Made by a program: the position numbers and the translations under genes | Origin: Pseudomonas sp. M47T1 | GTDB lineage: Bacteria > Pseudomonadota > Gammaproteobacteria > Pseudomonadales > Pseudomonadaceae | Length of the DNA stretch: 64,000 bases | NCBI RefSeq assembly: GCF_000263855.1 | Contig: NZ_AJWX01000022.1 | Span: 1-64,000 of the forward strand | Direction of reading: 5' to 3' | The notes under the pieces: model-generated | Databases searched by the model: none | What the model was told of the DNA's origin: nothing | What the model saw: the letters and a program-made list of their open reading frames with translations, nothing else | In this document: positions 1 to 7,419 of the stretch, piece by piece | Position numbering within the stretch: the first letter of the stretch is position 1 | How the letters are laid out: every line of letters starts with the position of its first letter

Positions 1-351
1 GCCGGCCAGTTCATTTTTTTCCAGCAGGCGGCGGAAGTTGAGGATGGTGGTTTCGTCGGGAATGCGCTGCAGATTCAAACCCGAAAAATGGCGAAGAATC
101 GTGGTCTCGTACAAAGCCTCTTCCATCGCCGGGTCGCTGTAGCCAAACCCGTTTTGCATCAAGTGAACCCGCAGCATCGACATCAACGGGTAGGACGGAT
201 GACCGCCTTCGCCCTTTGGATAATGGGGCTCGATCAATGCAATGAGGCCAGCCCACGGAACCACCCGATCCATCTCGATCAGGAACAACTCCTTGCGGGT
301 CTGCTTGCGTTTACCGGCGTACTCGGCGTCGGCGAAGGTCATTTGCTTCAT
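1..351 (-). CDS. IS5-family transposase, N-terminal part (partial)
   Basis: An open frame of 117 codons starts with ATG at 351-349 and runs off the window start without a stop. It begins MKQMTFADAEYAGKRKQTRK and contains PHYPKGEGG, YPLMSMLRVHLMQ, DPAMEEALYE and IPDETTILNFRRLLE. These are the usual N-terminal blocks (DUF772-type domain) of IS5-group transposases. The DDE catalytic part would lie outside the window. It is related to, but clearly different from, the second IS5 transposase at 8095-9070 (the shared N-terminal block EYAGKRKQTR is conserved), so these are two different elements and not copies. Confidence 0.9.
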   Translation of the reverse strand, partial: MKQMTFADAEYAGKRKQTRKELFLIEMDRVVPWAGLIALIEPHYPKGEGGHPSYPLMSMLRVHLMQNGFGYSDPAMEEALYETTILRHFSGLNLQRIPDETTILNFRRLLEKNELAG

Positions 352-416
352 CGGAAAAGCTCAGCGGTTGGCATGACGGTATTTTGCCAAATCAGCGAGG
401 CTTTTTCAGGGTTTCC
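1..416 (-). mobile_element. IS5-family insertion sequence, cut by the window start
   Basis: One end of an IS5-family element. The transposase reads leftward off the window. Its outer end appears to lie near 401-416, where the minus strand reads GGAAACCCTGAAAAAG as a terminal-repeat-like start. It is followed by CTAG at 417-420, which fits the YTAR-type target of many IS5 elements. The other end is not visible, so the terminal repeat and target duplication cannot be confirmed. The element interrupts the toxin reading frame that continues to its right. Confidence 0.75.
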
Positions 417-419
417 CTA

Positions 420-911
420 GATGAGCTGGAGGGTGTGAGTGCAACAGACAAAGGCTACATTAGCGGTGGTAAAATTCAGGAGAGTTCATACGCGATCACG
501 GATCTCGACGCCACAGAAGTAGCGCTTGCACAGCAGATTACTGGCGGTTTGGATAAGAAGGGAGTTCTGACAGAGTCGCTGGTTGATTCCGTTGCGCAGC
601 GTCAGGGACTGACGGAGATCGTAGGTGGTAAATATGGGAATAACAATGGGTTTGATCATGTTTATGAAACCAGTGACGGCAAAGTCTACCTGCTAGAGTC
701 AAAGCAGATAAATGGCGGGATTTCACTTGGGTCGACCGTAAATAATGTGCAAATGAGCAGCGATTGGGTAAGCGCAGTCTTGAGCAAGCTGGATAGTTCC
801 TCTCCAGCCTACGCAGCAGTGAAGAATGCTGTAGATGATGGTACTCTTGTTAAAGGTGTGATCGGGGTTGATCGGAGCACTGGCAAGCTTGTTATGGTTA
901 AATTGAAGTGA
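420..911 (+). pseudogene. Orphan C-terminal toxin domain (nuclease-like), 5' end lost to IS insertion
   Basis: The reading frame runs from a TTG at 384 inside the IS end, through the IS boundary, to TGA at 911. About 163 codons lie outside the IS. It resembles the C-terminal variable region of CdiA/FhaB-type polymorphic toxins. A block around 651-707 reads GFDHVYETSDGKVYLLESKQ: an Asp (codon 654-656) followed about 14 residues later by E-x-K (codons 696 and 702). This matches the D...ExK pattern of PD-(D/E)xK restriction-endonuclease-fold toxins; the catalytic role is inferred. The delivery part is missing, so it cannot be exported as a normal CDI toxin. A likely immunity gene begins 11 nt downstream. 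The family assignment is from motif recognition only. Confidence 0.6.
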
Positions 912-921
912 GGAAAGTATC

Positions 922-1701
922 GTGCTGAGTGGAAAGGGTGTGGATAGGCTGTTGCACATAAAGTCCCATTTGGAAACCGGTTTCAATGTTGAAGTCTGCG
1001 TGAGGAATATTTTGACAGGGGAAGGTAGTCCTGCTGGTAGTTGTCGTTCCATGCAGTCATTTTGTTTGGCTAAAGCTATGCAGGAGTGGTTTGAATTTAA
1101 TAGTCTGGCTGGGGCGAAGCATTGGTTTTATTTGTCGGGGGAGTTTCAGAGGAAGTTGTTTTCGATTGATAGTGATAGGTCTAATCTTTTGGCGAAGATT
1201 ATCGGGTTTGGTTTTATTTTGCTGTCGGATTGTGAAAATATTATAGACTGGTTTTGTGATGTTGATGGTATCTATAATCCCGCATATATTTCAAAGGTTA
1301 ATATGGTGGAATTCCATGCTTTTAATATAGTTCTGGCCGCGAGAGGAGACATGATTTCACTCGCCGCACGCTGTGACGAGTTCACTGCGCTCCCCGCTAA
1401 AGGTAATATGGCAAAATACGCGTTAGATAATGATTTTCTCGCTGCGCTTGCAAAAGGGGACCAACAACGGATGGAAACCGCTATGAGCGGGTTGCTGGCA
1501 CCAAAAATAGTTAGGTCCCGGGGTGCACTCGAGAGCGGATATACGCTGGACTTGATATCTTCCTTGCCTGTGATCTATGCGAAGCTGGCATGGCGGCACG
1601 GTTTTATGTTGCACGTGGATAGTGCTCTGGTACCAAAAGCATGGTTGCCGGTAGCACCTTTGAATGTTTATGAAAAAACTTTTAATTGTTTGTATGTGTG
1701 A
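922..1701 (+). CDS. Probable immunity protein, Imm49-like
   Basis: A 259-residue protein with a GTG start. A GAGGA ribosome site lies about 8 nt upstream, overlapping the end of the toxin frame. The spacing to the toxin tail (10 nt) and its position directly after it are typical of an immunity gene. The mainly helical, soluble sequence has a C-terminal half with LAARGDMISLAARC, DNDFLAALAKGD, YAKLAWRHGF and VPKAWLPVAPLNVYE. As I recall, these resemble the immunity-49 family; this is not verified. It would neutralise the nuclease-like toxin encoded just upstream. The gene is AT-rich (many TTT, AAA and ATA codons) compared with the core genes after 10 kb, which suggests acquisition by transfer. 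Confidence 0.55.
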   Translation: MLSGKGVDRLLHIKSHLETGFNVEVCVRNILTGEGSPAGSCRSMQSFCLAKAMQEWFEFNSLAGAKHWFYLSGEFQRKLFSIDSDRSNLLAKIIGFGFILLSDCENIIDWFCDVDGIYNPAYISKVNMVEFHAFNIVLAARGDMISLAARCDEFTALPAKGNMAKYALDNDFLAALAKGDQQRMETAMSGLLAPKIVRSRGALESGYTLDLISSLPVIYAKLAWRHGFMLHVDSALVPKAWLPVAPLNVYEKTFNCLYV

Positions 1702-1786
1702 CTCTTTGTTGGGGCTTATATGTGTCGATAACAGATAGTCATTGATTGGGTGCCAAAGCTTGGCTGCGGTTGAGAGGGTTGTGTTC

Positions 1787-2185
1787 ATGGATAATAGGAG
1801 CCACCAGGCAAGCTTGAGGGGGCAGTTGTTTACATCGTTAGTAGCTAAGCGTGGCGCGAAGCTGTTACCTGGGTATTATGGAGGGGATTTTAATGGCGAT
1901 CAGCTAGCCATTGTTGAACATGGTGACGTGTTGATATTGTTTCTTGGTTTGAAGATGATTGAGCCAGATGGTGGCGTCCAGTTGGATAATGCTTCGCTTG
2001 GGGCTCACACACAATTGTCGGCTTCATGGTTTAAAATATTGGTTGCCAGTCTTGGACTAAATGGTGAGACGGCGGTCCTGGGTGAGAAGATTGTTGCAGC
2101 AATAAATTCAAAGAAGCTCGTAGCTATCGTAGTGTCGATGAATGCCGAGACACAAGAGGTTCGGATGTTTAAGGTTGATGTTTGA
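1787..2185 (+). CDS. Toxin-domain paralogue apparently lacking the catalytic Glu; function unknown
   Basis: 132 residues. The ATG at 1787 is preceded by GAGAGGG at good spacing; an upstream in-frame TTG at 1742 is less convincing. I do not recognise a named family, but the protein aligns by eye with the toxin tail at 420-911 along its whole length. VAKRGAKLLPGYYGG matches VAQRQGLTEIVGGKYG; SLGAHTQLSASW matches SLGSTVNNVQMSSDW; KKLVAIVVSMNAETQEVRMF matches GTLVKGVIGVDRSTGKLVMV. The Asp of the toxin core is kept (D38), but the ExK motif has become G-L-K (G54, K56), so nuclease activity is unlikely. It could be a decayed toxin, a decoy, or an accessory immunity factor. It lies 85 nt after the immunity gene, on the same strand. 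Confidence 0.5.
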   Translation: MDNRSHQASLRGQLFTSLVAKRGAKLLPGYYGGDFNGDQLAIVEHGDVLILFLGLKMIEPDGGVQLDNASLGAHTQLSASWFKILVASLGLNGETAVLGEKIVAAINSKKLVAIVVSMNAETQEVRMFKVDV

Positions 2186-2624
2186 GACGCAGGTTTGGAT
2201 ATGATATGATTTCATGTGATGGAATGAATGTATGTTGTCAAGGTGCGAGTTTGACCTGTGATGTGCTGTTGTGTTACATCTCGTTGCGGTCAGCGGGCCA
2301 GCCCTCGTTGCTGCTTCAATGTGATCCAGCGACGACCAAGTCATGCCCTTTTGGTCTCGCCTGAATTTTTTGGTGGCAAGTTCATACCATTGAGTCCGGA
2401 AACCGATAAAATACATTCTTGTGGCAGGGCTCGTTTGTACTGAGTAAAGGTTGGTGGCTTGAATGCTATTGCCACGGGCTAGGCCGTGGCAAAAAATTCG
2501 CGAACCAACTTTCGATGGCGTTCAGTCAGGAAGTGCTGGTGGACGTTAAGATATAAACGCTGGTGATGGTTGTACAAGTGTATTTGGATTGGCAAACAGG
2601 TGTTGTGAGAAATCTTTATCCATA
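2186..2624. other. Gene-poor stretch between toxin debris and CdiI
   Basis: No convincing gene. The short open frames here lack ribosome sites and family resemblance. The segment just before the CdiI gene (about 2490-2560) could be the decayed 3' end of a lost toxin, as immunity genes normally follow their toxin directly, but no frame is clean enough to support this. A short inverted repeat, GCCACGG...CCGTGGC, lies near 2471-2490. Confidence 0.4.
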
Positions 2625-2999
2625 ATGGGTTGGAACATGGTAGGGCTGTTTTATCAACCGTATAATGTGCAGGACGCTGAATGGGTCGTTAAGGCGTATT
2701 TTGATAGGATGTATGATGACGGTAGATTTTTTGAGGCTGTAAGCTATATAATGCGGAGATATGGTTTTTGTGTTGACGGGGCGTACTGCAATTTTCCTGT
2801 TCTGGAGAGTCTGGATGTTGAAGATCATTTTGAAGGCGTTGAGTTTTCATACGGTTACCCTTCACGCGATGATGAAATAGTCGTGGTTAGCGAGGCTGTG
2901 TGTGCTAACTTTCTGCGGCTCTCGTGTTGCGCATATGTCAAGCGACATCCAGAGGATGATCTGACGGTAAATAGTCTTTTAGCAAATTTGATGTTTTGA
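2625..2999 (+). CDS. cdiI: Orphan CDI immunity protein, CdiI (ribonuclease-toxin type)
   Basis: 124 residues from ATG 2625; an ATG at 2637 is an alternative and an in-frame TTG lies at 2589. The stretch DRMYDDGRFFEAVSYIM, followed by FCVDGAYCNFPVLE, DHFEGVEFSYGYP and a C-terminal cysteine-rich helix, matches what I know of the CdiI family annotated as ribonuclease toxin immunity protein. That family blocks an RNase-type CdiA C-terminal toxin in the cytoplasm. No cognate toxin is recognisable upstream, so it is an orphan that could protect against foreign CDI+ neighbours. Base composition is AT-rich like the other accessory genes here. Confidence 0.7.
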   Translation: MGWNMVGLFYQPYNVQDAEWVVKAYFDRMYDDGRFFEAVSYIMRRYGFCVDGAYCNFPVLESLDVEDHFEGVEFSYGYPSRDDEIVVVSEAVCANFLRLSCCAYVKRHPEDDLTVNSLLANLMF

Positions 3000-3103
3000 A
3001 GAATCCAGAGTTGCTCTCGACATGGCGTTAAGATGGACAGGTATTAAAAATACGCAAAGCCTGGATCCGTTGAGCTTTGAGCAACCTGTCCTTTATTCAG
3101 AAA

Positions 3104-3358
3104 TTAATTCTTCAAAATCAACGCATCGACCAACCCTTTAGCCCCTTCAATATGATGCAGCGCCGACCAGGCCAAGCGCTTCTCGACGCCGTCCCCATCA
3201 GCCAGTTCGTACGTCGACTCATAAGCGCATCCCAGCAAATGCGACAAATGACACAGCGCATCCTCCAGGCTGATCCCTGCATTCACGCTGAAAAAAGGCT
3301 GCTGCCGTGAATCTCGCATGCCAAAGGGCAGTGCGGTAGTTTCCAAATAGTCTGTCAT
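3104..3358 (-). CDS. DUF3077 family protein
   Basis: 84 residues starting MTDYLETTALPFG. The longer frame upstream is rejected because this ATG has AGGA about 9 nt before it. The sequence has the pattern of the small Pseudomonas DUF3077 family: an N-terminal segment, then FFSVNAGISLEDALCHLSHLL and a C-terminal helix with WSALHHIEGAKGLVDALI. Function is unknown. It lies 76 nt downstream of another small minus-strand gene with a strong ribosome site, and the two may be one transcript. In Pseudomonas such genes are often paired with short proline-rich N-terminal proteins, as here. Confidence 0.75.
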   Translation of the reverse strand: MTDYLETTALPFGMRDSRQQPFFSVNAGISLEDALCHLSHLLGCAYESTYELADGDGVEKRLAWSALHHIEGAKGLVDALILKN

Positions 3359-3434
3359 GATCAAAATCCTTATGAATTCGACAGCGAGGTTTTTCACCTG
3401 CGCTGGGGGAGCCAATAACATTCAACCCTGGACG

Positions 3435-3647
3435 CTAAGTCCCGGCACGACGTTGCCAGAACTTCCACCATGTTGGCGGAGCTGGCGGTGATGTGTGGAC
3501 GTTCCGTCCGGCAGCCTTGTTGAGTGCTCGTTGGCCGGTGACCAGTTCGGTCAGGTTGTCGCTTTCCGAGTACGGGGACGGCGCCCGAAGCAGTGGGTGA
3601 TCCTGAGGGGGATCGCCAAAGGGCGGATCGGGTGTCGGTTTGACCAT
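3435..3647 (-). CDS. Small hypothetical protein, DUF6124-like start
   Basis: 70 residues from ATG 3647, with AGGAG seven bases upstream, a very good ribosome site; the longer 138-residue reading is therefore not used. It opens MVKPTPDPP and continues with proline-rich sequence and SPYSESDNL, recalling the start of Pseudomonas DUF6124 proteins. It then ends early with a basic, Trp-rich tail (WWKFWQRR) instead of the family's helical body. It may be a truncated or diverged member. It is followed by the DUF3077 gene on the same strand. Function is unknown. Confidence 0.55.
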   Translation of the reverse strand: MVKPTPDPPFGDPPQDHPLLRAPSPYSESDNLTELVTGQRALNKAAGRNVHTSPPAPPTWWKFWQRRAGT

Positions 3648-4041
3648 GATGACGCTCCTGGTGGTGAACGGAGCTGCCAGTCGATGTGACCAAACAAAGA
3701 GGTGGCAGCTATGCGAGGGTTGGTCAACCGGGGCACCAGGATCCCGGCGCATCCGAAGATGCCCCGCGCACAGCTGCCATAAAGCGTCATGCCAGCCAAC
3801 AGGCGAGCATGAATGGCGACGCTGATGCGCCTGGTTGCATCGGGTGACCAAACCCGGCCGCTGATGTGTGCAGCGGCTAACGGAGGGTAGGTTTCCGTGG
3901 CAACAGGCGCAAGCGTTGAAATGTAAGCTAATTATTCGATTATCACTGAACTTGTAGGAACTTTCCTAGGAAATTTCCGAAAGATATATTTCCACATTTG
4001 TAGCGTATCGCGGGTGTCCGGTACGTTCCGGAAGTAGCGAA
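3648..4041. other. Non-coding junction region upstream of the haemagglutinin fragment
   Basis: No supported gene. The region contains a perfect 12-base palindrome, TTTCCTAGGAAA, at 3962-3973, and a short CCGG-tacgtt-CCGG repeat near 4019-4032. The haemagglutinin frame is open back to 3970, but the part before about 4042 does not look like CdiA/FhaB. The left boundary of that fragment therefore lies near 4040. Confidence 0.4.
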
Positions 4042-5666
4042 AAACGCCTGGGCGACGGCCTCTACGAACAAACCCTGGTCGACCAGGCCATCGTCGCCAG
4101 AACCGGTGCCCGCTACATCGACGGCCAGACCAGCGACGCCGGCCAGTTCCAGTACCTGATGGACAACGGCATTGCCGCCCAGCAGTCACTGAACCTGACC
4201 GTAGGCACCGCCCTGACCAGCGAACAAGTCGCCGCCCTGACCCATGACATCGTCTGGATGCAAAGCGAAGTCGTCGACGGCCAGACCGTGCTGGTACCCG
4301 TGCTGTACATGGCCAACGCCGACAATCGCCTGGCCCCCGACGGCGCGTTGGTGCAAGGCACCGACGTCAACGTCATTGCCGGCAGCGACCTGAGCAACGC
4401 CGGCACCCTCAAGGCCACCGGCAGCCTGTCGGCCATCGCCGGCAACAACCTGACCAACAGCGCCGGCGGCATCATCCCCGGGCGCGACGTAAGCCTGACC
4501 GCGTCAGCGGCGACGTGACCAACGAGCGCACCGTCACCAGCCACCAAAGCGCCCTGGGCTCGGCCACCGAACGCACCGACTTCGTCGACAGCGCCGCGCG
4601 CGTGGAGGCGGCGGGCAGCTTGACCATCAATGCCGGGCAGGACGTCAACAACACCGGCGGCGTGCTGAGCAGCGGTACCACCACCAGCATCACGGCGACG
4701 CGCGACGTCAACATCACGGCTGCGCAGGCCGTGGACAGCAGCACGCGGACCAGTAAACACACACGCTCCACCACCACCCAGAACAGCGCCACCGCGACGG
4801 CGGGGACGGACCTGAGCATCAGCGCCGGGCAGGACCTGACGGCTACGGCCAGTCAGTTGACGGCGGGTGGGAGTGTGGCGCTTTCGGCTACGGATAACCT
4901 GAGCTTGAGCTCGGCGGCGGATGAGACGCATAGCTATAGCAAGACGCATAAGGTGACGTCGCAGCAGGATCATGTGGCGCAGGTGGCGACGACGGTTACG
5001 GCCGGTGGCAGCACCACGTTGCAGGCTGGGCAGGATGTAACGCTGACCTCCAGCAACGTGACGGCCGGTACCGATGCGTACGTGTATGCCGGGGACAAGC
5101 TGCAATTGCTGGCTGCCCAGAACAGCGATTACTCGCTGTATGACATGAAGAAGAAGGGCAGCTTTGGGTCGAAGAAAACCCAGCATGACGAGACGACCCA
5201 GGTCACCAATGTGGGCAGTGCCGTTACCAGTGGGGGTGATCTGACGCTGGCCAGTAATGGCGATCAGTTGTATCAGGCGGCGAAGCTCAATAGTGGGAAT
5301 GACCTGACCATCAGTAGTGGTGGGGCGGTGACGTTTGAAGCCGTCAAAGACCTCGACCAGGAGACGCACACCAAGAGCAGTTCCAACCTGGCCTGGACCA
5401 GCGCCAAGGGTAAAGGCAACACCGACGAAACCTTGCAGCAGACAGAGATGGTCGCCAAGGGCAAGACCGTGATCAACGCGGTCAATGGGCTGAACATCGA
5501 TGTGAAGCAGATCAACCAGGAAACCGTCAGCCAGGTGATCGACACCATGGTGAAGGCGGATCCGTCGTTGAGTTGGATCAAGGACGCCGAGGCCCGGGGA
5601 GATATTAATTGGCAGCAAGTGAAGGAGGTTCATGACTCCTTCAAATACAGCACGCGAGGTCGCTAA
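4042..5666 (+). pseudogene. CdiA/FhaB-type haemagglutinin repeat fragment, truncated and frameshifted
   Basis: The homology starts at KRLGDGLYEQTLVDQAIVA (about 4042), a block found deep inside CdiA/FhaB exoproteins. It continues with LVPVLYMANADNRLAPDGAL, then many haemagglutinin repeats (SLTINAGQDVNNTGG, DLSISAGQDLTATASQL, STTLQAGQDVTLTSSNV). The N-terminal secretion (TPS) domain and most of the filament are missing. A single G appears lost near 4504 (ctgaccgcgtcagcggc, where a Val codon is expected), switching the frame from the one ending at 4518 to the one ending at 5666. The last residues, VKEVHDSFKYS, are normally followed by the pretoxin region; here the frame stops at 5666 and another toxin sequence begins in a different frame. 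Confidence 0.85.
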
Positions 5667-6657
5667 CAAGGCGACGGAGTATAATTTCCTTGGTCCGATA
5701 TCTGATGCCAAGCGTGAAACAGCCCGTCTAGCAATGGAGACTGGTGTAGCTACGTCAGCACAGGAGGCGTATTTCAAAGCGTCATCAGAACAGGACCAGC
5801 AGAGCGACTTTCTCAGCTGGAAAGTGGCAGTAGGGCTTCCCCTAACGGATGAAGAAAGGACCCAATTGCTTGGCTTTGAGCAGCAGTATACTGATGAAAT
5901 GACGCAGAAGTACGGAGCTGCTCAGGCGGCAACTTCACTGGCTGATTTGCTGCAAAATGGAACACTTAGAAATTACGATTATCCATTTGCGGGTACCGAT
6001 GAACAGAAGGCCGATTGGGTAAAGGCTAACTCGCAAACATTCACGGAGCTAGTCGCGACACAGTTTCGAAGTAAAAGCGAAGATGAGACACTCTACGACA
6101 GCATTGGGCAGAGGGCGCAGATTGCCAAGGGGCAGGAGGACGACGTTCAGATTGGGCAGTTGGCACTCTTACCTGAAGAGGACACGATCACGGGCGTACT
6201 GGCTATCGGTGCGACCATTTTTGGTGATGTTGCGAAAGGCGAGTCTGCGTTAGGTGCAGAAATCTCTAAGCCTATCTCCAGTAGCAGTGGGGGTGGAGAG
6301 TTTTTTGATATACTTTCAGATAGTGAAAAACAGCATATTCTTTACGGGGACGGGCCGGGTAGCGGCGGTCACTTGTGGCCAGCGCAAGAAGGAAAAACAC
6401 CCTTCCCAGAGAATTGGAGCGCCGAGAAAATTGTCCACGAACTTGGAGATATTGTTACCTCGCCGGACACTCAGTGGTATGCCCAGACCGGGACCGGAGG
6501 TGTTTACAACAAGGCGGGTAATCCTGCTAAATGGGTATCATATGAGGAGCGAGACGGTGTGCGTATAAGGCTCGTGTACATGCCAGCTACCGGAAAAGTA
6601 ATCACAGCGTTCCCTGATCTAGAACCTATTCCAACAGCTTATAAGGCGGTGAGGTGA
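5632..6657 (+). CDS. Orphan CDI effector with C-terminal EndoU nuclease domain
   Basis: 341 residues. Residues 1 to about 215 are a helical linker (AREVANKATEYNFL, AMETGVATSAQEAYFKA). Residues about 225-341 form a bacterial EndoU domain: QHILYGD (His235), GSGGHLWP (His247), FPENWSAEKIVHELGDIV, GVRIRLVYMPATGKVITAFP. The two histidines and the T-x-F/Y near the end match the EndoU RNase active site. It overlaps the end of the haemagglutinin fragment in another frame. The ATG at 5632 is directly preceded by AAGGAGG, formed by the codons for K-E of the upstream frame, so the toxin could be translated alone. It lacks any export signal. A MafI-like immunity gene follows immediately. Confidence 0.8.
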   Translation: MTPSNTAREVANKATEYNFLGPISDAKRETARLAMETGVATSAQEAYFKASSEQDQQSDFLSWKVAVGLPLTDEERTQLLGFEQQYTDEMTQKYGAAQAATSLADLLQNGTLRNYDYPFAGTDEQKADWVKANSQTFTELVATQFRSKSEDETLYDSIGQRAQIAKGQEDDVQIGQLALLPEEDTITGVLAIGATIFGDVAKGESALGAEISKPISSSSGGGEFFDILSDSEKQHILYGDGPGSGGHLWPAQEGKTPFPENWSAEKIVHELGDIVTSPDTQWYAQTGTGGVYNKAGNPAKWVSYEERDGVRIRLVYMPATGKVITAFPDLEPIPTAYKAVR

Positions 6658-6924
6658 TTGACCGTGTACGATAAAATAGTGTTGACATTTGGCAGGAAAT
6701 TTGAGGGGCGTCTGTTGCCTGAGATACTTGAGGGGGCGATGAATTATGTTGGGCATGGTGAGGCCAGGCTAGCGTTTGAGATTTTATGCGATCATATTGC
6801 TGAGCATGATGTTGTAATCACTTTGGCGGAATATAATGAAGCGATAATTTTGGCGGAAGAGATGGGGTCGAATTTTGAAGAGCTACCGTTTGTCTATATA
6901 CGAAAGAATTTAGTCGTAGATTGA
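6658..6924 (+). CDS. MafI-like immunity protein for the EndoU toxin
   Basis: 88 residues. TTG 6658 abuts the toxin stop; GTG 6664, with GAGG nine bases before it, is an equally good or better start. The small helical acidic protein, with LPEILEGAMNYVGHGEARLAFEILCDHI and LAEYNEAIILAEEMG, resembles MafI family immunity proteins, which protect against EndoU-type MafB toxins in Neisseria. Its position right after an EndoU domain supports that role. Expected to act in the cytoplasm by binding the nuclease. It is AT-rich relative to the core genome. Confidence 0.7.
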   Translation: MTVYDKIVLTFGRKFEGRLLPEILEGAMNYVGHGEARLAFEILCDHIAEHDVVITLAEYNEAIILAEEMGSNFEELPFVYIRKNLVVD

Positions 6925-7259
6925 GCAGGAGCCGTCATGCAGCAAGACTGAGAGTCTACGCAGATTGGGAACGGCAATACTGCTTTGAGGGCGCCGTAGA
7001 TGGGGCAATTCAGTTTCATCAGTTATCGCTTGCAACGCATCTAAACGGCCAGCGGTTGGAAGGGGCCGGGCGGCGTTCGATCTTGGACATATTCGGCAAG
7101 CAGGCATTGCGGTTGACGCCAAGTAAGCATTCGCTGAACTGGTGCTGGGTCTCCATGAGTGCGTTGGGCGCGGTTGGCGGCGAATGTGGCTTGGGTGCCC
7201 GCGACGTGGGGTTCTACGCCGGCCAACGTTATATCGTGGATTTCTCCACCCAAGAATAA
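6921..7259 (+). CDS. Hypothetical protein in the toxin/immunity region
   Basis: 112 residues from a TTG that overlaps the stop of the preceding immunity gene. I do not recognise the family. The body is of near-normal GC and contains WERQYCFEGAVDGAIQFHQL, AGRRSILDIFGKQALRL and LNWCWVSMSALGAVGGECG, ending GFYAGQRYIVDFSTQE. No signal peptide or membrane segment is evident. It may be a second immunity-like gene or the tail of a lost protein; the start codon is uncertain and the first 10-15 residues may not be real. It precedes another toxin-tail/immunity pair. Confidence 0.4.
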   Translation: MSRSRHAARLRVYADWERQYCFEGAVDGAIQFHQLSLATHLNGQRLEGAGRRSILDIFGKQALRLTPSKHSLNWCWVSMSALGAVGGECGLGARDVGFYAGQRYIVDFSTQE

Positions 7260-7272
7260 AGCGTTAAGTTAA

Positions 7273-7419
7273 GCGAGTAATATTGTCGTCAATTTGGCGG
7301 ATTCTCCTCTGGGGTTTGATGAGATTGAAAATGCCTTGAAGTCGAATCCTGTACAAGGGCTGAATACGCTCTACCTCATGAAAGATGGTCAGTTTCGAGT
7401 CATAAGGAGTGCGGAATGA
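7273..7419 (+). pseudogene. C-terminal remnant of a CDI-type toxin
   Basis: A 48-codon open frame follows an in-frame TAA at 7270-7272 and has no obvious start. It reads NIVVNLADSPLGFDEIENAL, then KSNPVQGLNTLYLMKDGQF. It looks like the end of a polymorphic toxin of the BECR/tRNase sort, where an (I/V)V.NL.DSP block and a terminal KDG strand recur; this is pattern memory, not a search result. Its TGA overlaps the ATG of the next gene (ATGA at 7416-7419), the usual coupling of a toxin to its immunity gene. The rest of the toxin is gone. Confidence 0.5.

Noticed and set aside
2182..2443. Two short plus-strand frames after the toxin paralogue
   Set aside because: No ribosome site, overlap each other in different frames, and no resemblance to immunity or toxin families.
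4113..5777. 554-codon minus-strand open frame opposite the haemagglutinin repeats
   Set aside because: Shadow of a repetitive GC-rich gene; it has no family resemblance and the plus strand shows clear haemagglutinin repeats.
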